From assembly GCF_000757605.1 (NCBI RefSeq), contig NZ_JQAK01000001.1, positions 612,822 through 645,250 on the forward strand: DNA of 32,429 nucleotides. Direction: 5' to 3'. Below are positions 27,491-32,429 of the stretch, in pieces; the stretch's first letter is position 1; each line of letters begins with the position of its first letter. A model generated the notes under the pieces. It was not told the DNA's origin, did no database searches, and saw only the letters and a list, made by a program, of their open reading frames with translations. This stretch comes from Candidatus Paracaedibacter symbiosus. Lineage in GTDB: Bacteria > Pseudomonadota > Alphaproteobacteria > Paracaedibacterales > Paracaedibacteraceae. The position numbers and the translations under genes were made by a program.

Positions 27491-27655
27491 TCAAATCCAG
27501 ATGAGGGTGCGGTCTTCAGAAAGAGAAAGACGGAGTTTTTCAGTTACAGGCAAGGAATACATCTCTTTCTTTTCGTTACTTAAATCCATGAAAATAGCAG
27601 TAAAAGATTCCTTTTTATACCGATCAATCGCCATTTCTGTAGATGTGGCTAATTT
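27491..27655 (-). pseudogene. Truncated response-regulator receiver-like fragment
   Basis: Minus-strand translation from the IS boundary gives KLATSTEMAIDRYKKE and SFTAIFMDLSNEKKEM, then TLIWI and a TGA at 27491-27493. The core matches the middle of receiver domains (A-T-N-G-x-E-A-I-x-x-Y-K-K-E-x-F-x-x-I-F-M-D-L), with the phosphoacceptor aspartate in FMDL. After that the usual Q-M-P segment is lost. The N-terminal half is missing because an IS6-type terminal repeat begins at 27656. An internal ATG at 27632 could still start a 47-residue product. The assignment rests on a short match. Confidence 0.4.
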
Positions 27656-27922
27656 GGATCTATTGCAAATTTAGAATGTGATGATAGTGTAAGGTCAATT
27701 AAGTATATATCAGAGCATATCTATGAGACCTAAAGAGTTTCGATATCGTCATTTTGTACCCGAAGTTATTCTCCAATGCTTACGCTGGTACCTACACTAC
27801 CCCATTAGTTACCGCCAACTAGAAGAAATGGTTTGTGAACGCGTTATAGAAGTTGACCATACAACGATCTACCGTTGGATTCAGCATTATGCTCCTGAGT
27901 TTGAGAAAAGAATACGTTGATA
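27656..27922 (+). mobile_element. Left end of an IS6/IS26-type insertion sequence (truncated)
   Basis: Bases 27656-27675 resemble the IS26-type terminal repeat (shared TTGCAAA core after GG), placed 67 bases before a transposase start. The element is cut at about 27922 by a second IS; its right end is not found downstream to 29113. Confidence 0.6.
27723..27920 (+). pseudogene. IS6-family transposase, N-terminal fragment
   Basis: This 65-residue fragment reads FRYRHFVPEVILQCLRWYLH then YPISYRQLEEMVCERVIEVD and TTIYRWIQHYAPEFEKRIR. That is the N-terminal helix-turn-helix region of IS6/IS26-type transposases. The DDE catalytic domain is missing. The frame ends at a TGA created next to the terminal repeat of the second element (27923). 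It cannot be active. Confidence 0.8.
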
Positions 27923-28763
27923 GGAAGCGTCAAGTTAACCTAGGCAAAAAAGCTTGAGAGTGTTAGATAGGGGAAAAAGGCTTAAGAGTTAGAACATGAC
28001 ATTATCAGTAGCCCCCCGTCGTCATCGATTTCCTGTTTCTATTATTAGCCAGGCTGTATGGATTTATCATCGGTTTAATAATAGCTATCGAAATATTGAA
28101 TGACGAACAGATGGCTTATCGAGGAATTCAAGTCTCTTATGAAACGATTCGGTCTTGGAGCATCAAATTTTCAAGCCATTTCAGAAACGTCATCAAAAAA
28201 CTGGAGAGGAAACCTTCGGATAAGTGGCACATTGATGAAATGACAGTAAAGGTCAATGGAGAGATATTTATTTTATGGCGTGCAGTCGATTCTGATGGCT
28301 ATGAACTGGATGTCTTTCTTCAGAAACGTCGGAATAAGAAAGTGACAATTCGGTTTTTAAGCCGATTATTAAGTAGTTATCCTATTCCCAGGGTCATTAT
28401 CACGGATAAATTGAGAAGCTACAAAAAACCAATACAAGCTATGTGCCGGGGAACTCAACACCGATTCCATAAAGGATTAAACAATCGAGCTGAAAATGCT
28501 CATTTACCTACACGCCGTAAAGAAAAATGTTTGATTAAGTTTAAATCCCCTCAGGGTGTGCAGAGAACATTAGCCCTTATGGGAAAAGTTCGTAATCTTT
28601 TTGCCATAGGGGTGGGGCGATATTTGAAAAAAGCATCTGAGAGAAGAGATGCTTTTAGAGCCGCTTGCACCATCTGGTCTGAGGCGGCTCAAGGCCTCCT
28701 TCGCGTCTAATGAGTCCACTTGAGAACATCTTTTGCATCTTCAATAGTTAACTTGACGCTTCC
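27923..28763 (+). mobile_element. IS6-like insertion sequence, 841 bp, inserted in another IS
   Basis: Perfect 17-base terminal inverted repeats (GGAAGCGTCAAGTTAAC at 27923-27939 and its complement at 28747-28763) enclose one broken transposase frame. The size and single gene fit the IS6 family. The flanking 8-mers (CGTTGATA and CATAGCGT) differ, so there is no target duplication. That implies a deletion or recombination after insertion, which agrees with loss of the rest of the older IS. Confidence 0.85.
27996..28710 (+). pseudogene. IS6-like DDE transposase, frameshifted
   Basis: ATG 27996 begins RHRFPVSIISQAVWIYHRF and NNSYRNIE, then hits TGA at 28101. The next frame continues AYRGIQVSYETIRSWSIKF to the end at 28710. 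Removing four bases (TGAC, 28101-28104) would join the frames as NIEEQMAYRGI, the expected family sequence. The catalytic domain looks whole: WHIDEMTVKVNG (first D), VIITDKLRSY (second D) and NNRAENAHLPTRRKE (E). The shift is not at a homopolymer, so it is probably real decay rather than a read error. Programmed frameshifting is less likely for this family. Confidence 0.8.
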
Positions 28764-29113
28764 CATAGCGTTCCTATTTTTTTCATTCCTCTCATGTACG
28801 CGGACAATTAAACTCTCGTTTTAAAACTAGCAATGAGTTGAAAGTAACACAGCCTAACCAGAATCAACCTTTTTGCCTATTCATGCACCACAGCTGGTTA
28901 ATTATTGATATCGGGAATCGGTGACGTTTGAGAGCTTTACTTAAAGTCATGAGCTATTACATAGCCTTATTTATTTTTTCCTTTTTTTATCACTATTTTG
29001 TGCTTTTGTTAAGTTTACGAGGCTCAGCGGAAAATCAAGCTCAAATATAGGAGGCATAATTTTTCCGAAGTTTGAGGGGCGTTCAGTATATAATTGGGTG
29101 AAGGCAATAGCAG
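28764..29113. other. Intergenic region between the IS and the GT2 gene
   Basis: There are about 350 AT-rich bases with no supported gene. No right-hand terminal repeat of the older IS is visible, nor a terminator for the minus-strand operon that ends at 29114. Confidence 0.4.
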
Positions 29114-30136
29114 CTAGTCTTTTTTAAAAACCCACTCTCTTTGAAGGAAAAAGTTAAAGAAGAACAGAATTAATTCAATTAACACTTTAGCGTAAAATGC
29201 GTTATATCCATATAGTTCTATACCGCCCATAAAAATGCTCCCTATAAAAAGGTTAATCATGAATAGCAGAATATATTTATAGAAAGACCATTTTTGATTA
29301 AATTTAAATACAACTCTTTTATTTATATTATAATTAAAAATAAATGCTATAAATCTAGCGAAAATAAAGGAAAAAGTTATAGGAAGAGAAAACATAAGGA
29401 TAAATAGGAAATAAAATGAGTAATCCACAATAAAGCTGAGGAAAGATGATATAGAAAACCTTAAGATAACAAAATATATTTTAAATGAGTCGAATATTGG
29501 ATTAAAGTGGCTTCCCTTATTATCATCAATATAGATCATTCGAATAGGGATTTCATAAGGAGAAATACCAATCTTTTGAGCTTTTAATAGCATCTCCATT
29601 TCAAAATCATAACGATTTGCTTCGATCTGAAGACATTCTCTCATTAGCCTGCTAGAAATACCCCGAAGACCTGTTTGAGTATCGGTGATTTTATACCCTA
29701 CCACAAAACGCCAAATATTTCGGGTCAAAAGGTTGCCAATTCTGGATTTTAGGGGAGGGGTTTTATCATGAAGGCTAAAATCTCTTGCTCCTAAAACCAA
29801 TTCATTTTTTTCATTTAAGGCCAAAGATACATTAATGGCATCATCAACCGCGTGTTGGCCATCAGCATCAAGTGTGATAGATCCTAAAATATCAGGATGA
29901 TGCACAAGAATATAGTTAAATGCTGTTTTTAGGGCTGCTCCTTTCCCCAGATTGATGGCATGGGTAATTAAAATAATTCTATTGTTTGAAAAAATAGGGT
30001 CTTTAAATATGGCTTTATTTTTACTACCATCATCAACCACAAAGATATATTTATCCGTTTTTCCTAGAATTTCTTTTAATAGAACGATAAGTTTTCTATC
30101 TGGTTCATAGCTAGGGATGATGAAACAAATTTTCAT
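29114..30136 (-). CDS. GT2 family glycosyltransferase fused to GtrA-type membrane domain
   Basis: The 340-residue protein starts at ATG 30136. The frame is open to 30238, but the upstream part shadows the previous gene, and MKICFIIPSYEP is the family start. Residues 1-215 form a GT-A fold with VVDDGS (33-38) and LDADGQH (89-95, the DxD-like metal site), close to polyprenyl-phosphate mannose/glucose synthases. Residues about 225-340 are four hydrophobic helices of a GtrA domain. It should transfer a sugar from a nucleotide donor to polyprenyl phosphate and help present it to the membrane. The start overlaps the preceding stop (ATGA), tying it to the GT-C-like gene that could use the lipid-linked sugar. 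Confidence 0.88.
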   Translation of the reverse strand: MKICFIIPSYEPDRKLIVLLKEILGKTDKYIFVVDDGSKNKAIFKDPIFSNNRIILITHAINLGKGAALKTAFNYILVHHPDILGSITLDADGQHAVDDAINVSLALNEKNELVLGARDFSLHDKTPPLKSRIGNLLTRNIWRFVVGYKITDTQTGLRGISSRLMRECLQIEANRYDFEMEMLLKAQKIGISPYEIPIRMIYIDDNKGSHFNPIFDSFKIYFVILRFSISSFLSFIVDYSFYFLFILMFSLPITFSFIFARFIAFIFNYNINKRVVFKFNQKWSFYKYILLFMINLFIGSIFMGGIELYGYNAFYAKVLIELILFFFNFFLQREWVFKKD

Positions 30137-31903
30137 AAGATTATTAACCCATATTGTTGGGCATTTTTTACTATGGCATAATTTTGTAAGCCTGCGGTCT
30201 GGAGACGAGTCAATTTTGAAATGATATCGTTCATCCATTGGTCAGAGGGCAATACAATAATAATATCATAACTATCTAATCTTTTAATAAAATCTTTTTC
30301 ATTATTTACGACTACCCGCCAATAGTTATCATTTGTAGGTCCAAATGATCCCCCACTCATATGTCGGCTATCCTCATAAACATAATACTTGAAGCGGAGA
30401 AGCTTTTCCCCTGTTCCCCCCTGCTCTATGAGAAAAATTTTTTTTCTTTTAAATCATATTTTTCTTTTAGTTTTAAATAGTATTCCTTAACGGGATCCGT
30501 AATGAATGGCTTGTAATCCCCCTCCATGACATTATAAAGTCTAGGTCTACTATGAGAATGATAAGAAAAAAGAATTAGTACGCTCGCCATAAGCACAGAA
30601 AATGCATATTTATTTTTTATTTTTTCTTCTCTCCATAACCGTCTATTAATGAAAAGTTTCTCTAGCTCAGAGATAGCAATATAAAGGGAATAGATGAACG
30701 ATGGAACAACCAAAATCCCTAAATATCTATTATAGGAAGCTAGGTAAGAGGCTTCAAAGTCTGAGAATGCAAAAATGTATGCCCCAATCAGACCAAAATA
30801 ATATGTTACGGAAAAAATTAAATAGAATGTAAACACATCTTTTTTTCTCCACCACATAAGAGCAAAACTTAAAATAAGAAGGATAAATTTAAGTTTCATT
30901 TGCAGGGATTGTTTTAAAACCTGTGTATATACTCCAAGTGCTTTACTTCCCCAAAGCGCTTGAATGTCAAAAGTGGATTGAGGGGATTGTACTACTAAAT
31001 GTGAGGACTTAATTTTCCAAGAAAGATAAGTAGCTATAAAAAGTACCGCTAAATAACAGACCTGTTTCCTATAACCAGCTCTCCATAGAATAATAATTGC
31101 TGGCATAAGAGCAGAAATTAAAGGTTTTTTAATCATATAAGCAGATAAAAGAGCGATAGTAAGCAGACTAACGTTTCTGGGAAGGTATCCATCTTCTTTC
31201 TTTGAGATATTTTCAATTAAAAATAAAATAACTGATAATATCAAATATATCGGGAATTCTATTAGCAAATATTCACTGGTCTTTCGCATAATAAGAACTA
31301 TTGCTAAAGTTAGAAAAGCCATTGAAACGTTATTTAATTTTGTTATTTCTTTAACAAAAAATAAAAAGGATAAAAAAAAGCTAAGCCTAGCAACAAAAAC
31401 AATTGATTCATTAAAATTTGATGGAAAAGAAAAAACTGAAAGAATACTGCCTGCAATGCCCATAAGGGGGTATAGTCGCTAGTAGAGCATTCTATCGGTG
31501 TCGGTGTAAGAGTAAGTTGATAATAAAAAGCTTTTGGAAGTAGAAGCCAATGTGAAAATTCATCCCAACTTCCTGGGTTATACTGCACCAGGATAATAAA
31601 AGGTAACAATAATAAAAGTACTATCCAATAATCAGATTTTAAGACAGACTCTATTTCTCCGTTTTTGATAGATAGCGCTAAGCCTATAGCCGCAATTACA
31701 AATATTATATAGCAAGCAATGTTTAAGCTATAAGGGAGGAAAAGCCAAAGAGTATATGTTAAAAGCATCCCTCCTAAAAAACCAAAAAAGATCAACGTTC
31801 CAGTTTTCCCAGAGATTTTTTCCTTTGGCCCAATAAAGTTTAATAGATAAGAAATACCTATTCCAACTATATTAAAAACTAAACATATAATTAGACTATC
31901 CAT
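30133..31903 (-). CDS. GT-C-like membrane glycosyltransferase, split by two single-base shifts
   Basis: Three consecutive minus-strand frames (31903 to 31343, 31463 to 30426, 30360 to 30133) read as one protein of about 590 residues if one base is restored in each of two homopolymers: A6 at 31430-31435 and T8 at 30438-30445 (plus-strand letters). Restored junctions read LQAVFFQFFFSFPSNFNESI and KEKKIFLIEQGGTGEKLLRF. About ten membrane helices are followed by a soluble C-terminal domain. WDEFSHW (113-119) in the first long loop supplies the acidic pair typical of GT-C enzymes that use polyprenyl-phosphate sugars. The family is not pinned down. The product is probably intact in the organism and broken only in the read data. 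The partner GT2-GtrA gene overlaps its end. Confidence 0.7.
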
Positions 31904-32131
31904 TTATGATACCAACAAATCATGACAAAAAAGGTAAAACATCTCAAGCTAATACCATATTCAATAATAGAATTCAAATTTATTAATATTTTTCCAAGGA
32001 AGCGTAATAAAATAGGTTATTATTCGTAATAATGTTGGTGAATTATGCAACATTTAATAGGCCTTCCAGCCACAAACCCTCATTTTTTCTGAGTTACATA
32101 TTAGGCGACAATGAGCTTTACCGGTTAATGA
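31904..32131. other. Upstream region of the glycosyltransferase operon
   Basis: This is AT-rich, with no gene. TTATTA-TTCG-TAATAA (about 32016-32031) is a small perfect hairpin. The promoter of the minus-strand operon should lie here, but no hexamer pair stands out. Confidence 0.35.
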
Positions 32132-32219
32132 GGCGCCGTCAAGTTAACTATTGAAGATGCAAAAGATGTTCTCAAGTGGACTCATTAGACGCGAAGGAGC
32201 CCTTGATCCGCCTCAGACC
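32132..32219 (-). mobile_element. Right-end fragment of a diverged copy of the IS
   Basis: Bases 32137-32219 match the reverse complement of about 28676-28758 with two mismatches, so they are the right end of a related IS in inverted orientation. The terminal bases read GGCGCCGTCAAGTTAAC here against GGAAGCGTCAAGTTAAC in the full copy. The match stops abruptly at 32220. Confidence 0.85.
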
Positions 32220-32221
32220 GG

Positions 32222-32359
32222 GCTATGTGCCGGGGAACTCAACACCGATTCCATAAAGGATTAAACAATCGAGCTGAAAATGCTCATTTACCTACACGCC
32301 GCAAAGAGAAATGTCTGATTAAGTTCAAATCACCCCTCAGGGTGTACAGAGAACATTAG
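32222..32359 (+). mobile_element. Internal transposase fragment of a diverged IS copy, joined in flipped orientation
   Basis: This segment matches 28438-28571 in direct orientation with mostly synonymous changes (for example CGT/CGC, GAA/GAG, TTG/CTG, TTT/TTC) and a two-base insertion near 32332. It therefore derives from another genomic IS copy. Its orientation is opposite to the segment just before it, so the join at 32220 is chimeric or reflects a collapsed repeat. Confidence 0.8.
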
Positions 32360-32401
32360 CGTAATAACTTCGTATAGCATACATTATACGAAGTTATACG
32401 A
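32360..32401. other. 454 mate-pair (Titanium) linker with perfect loxP site: sequencing artefact
   Basis: The 42 bases equal, as I remember it, the loxP-containing linker used in 454 Titanium paired-end libraries. The 34-base loxP site itself is 32364-32397: two perfect 13-base arms (ATAACTTCGTATA and its complement) around the wild-type 8-base spacer GCATACAT. This is untrimmed adaptor, not genomic DNA. Confidence 0.95.
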
Positions 32402-32429
32402 GCATCATCAACCGCGTGTTGGCCATCAG
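32402..32429 (+). other. Mate-read tail copied from inside the GT2 gene
   Basis: All 28 bases are identical to 29838-29865. They are the second half of the mate-pair read behind the linker, so they lie about 2.5 kb away in the true genome and do not belong at this end. Confidence 0.93.

Noticed and set aside
30133-30360. A separate 75-residue gene before the GT2 gene
   Set aside because: The frame continues upstream without a stop into the end of the GT-C-like gene and reads sensibly there, so it is the C-terminus of that protein.
32364-32397. loxP site as a natural recombination site or phage P1-like element
   Set aside because: It sits inside the complete 42-base sequencing linker and is followed by a displaced copy of local sequence, so it is library adaptor.

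Overview
The window looks like a chromosomal contig from a moderately AT-rich alphaproteobacterium, probably a host-associated or intracellular one of the Holosporales/Paracaedibacter type. This assignment is inferred. It rests on the bamD-recN-ligA order, a CycM-type anchored cytochrome c, the dut/SH3-protein/znuCB cluster, several signal-peptide proteins with no recognisable family, and decaying insertion sequences. I cannot name the species.

Layout: folE (about 0.1-0.7 kb); a secreted coiled-coil protein (0.9-1.8 kb); tRNA-Ser(GCU) with encoded CCA (1.84-1.93 kb); a small ChaB-like protein (2.3 kb); a decayed WG-repeat gene (2.7-2.95 kb); a DUF4385-type gene (3 kb, minus); mntH (4-5.3 kb). 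A minus-strand block bamD-recN-ligA follows (10.0 to 5.4 kb). Divergent from bamD is a secreted proline-rich repeat protein (10.2-11.5 kb), convergent with kdsB. Next come two small secreted proteins, one a remnant with autotransporter-type repeats, then a cytochrome c and the peptide-importer operon yejABEF (14.4-20.7 kb). An unknown secreted protein (minus), uvrB (plus), and the overlapping minus-strand operon dut-SH3 protein-znuC-znuB follow, then ubiE (minus).

From 27.5 kb onward the character changes. A truncated response-regulator-like fragment abuts an IS6-type element that is itself cut by a second IS6-type element with a frameshifted transposase. Beyond these lies a visibly AT-rich glycosylation pair on the minus strand: a GT-C-like membrane glycosyltransferase and a GT2-GtrA fusion. 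The GT-C gene is split by two single-base shifts, both at homopolymer runs. The last 300 bases are not natural sequence: two fragments of a diverged IS copy in opposite orientation, a 42-base 454 mate-pair linker containing a perfect loxP site, and 28 bases copied from inside the GT2 gene. The contig end is therefore an assembly artefact, and the homopolymer shifts are probably 454 sequencing errors.

The best candidate for new biology is the secreted protein at 10186-11523. It alternates polyproline tracts with three or four short motifs that resemble actin-binding WH2 motifs. That is the architecture of host-actin nucleators used by some intracellular bacteria, but the claim rests on motif resemblance only.
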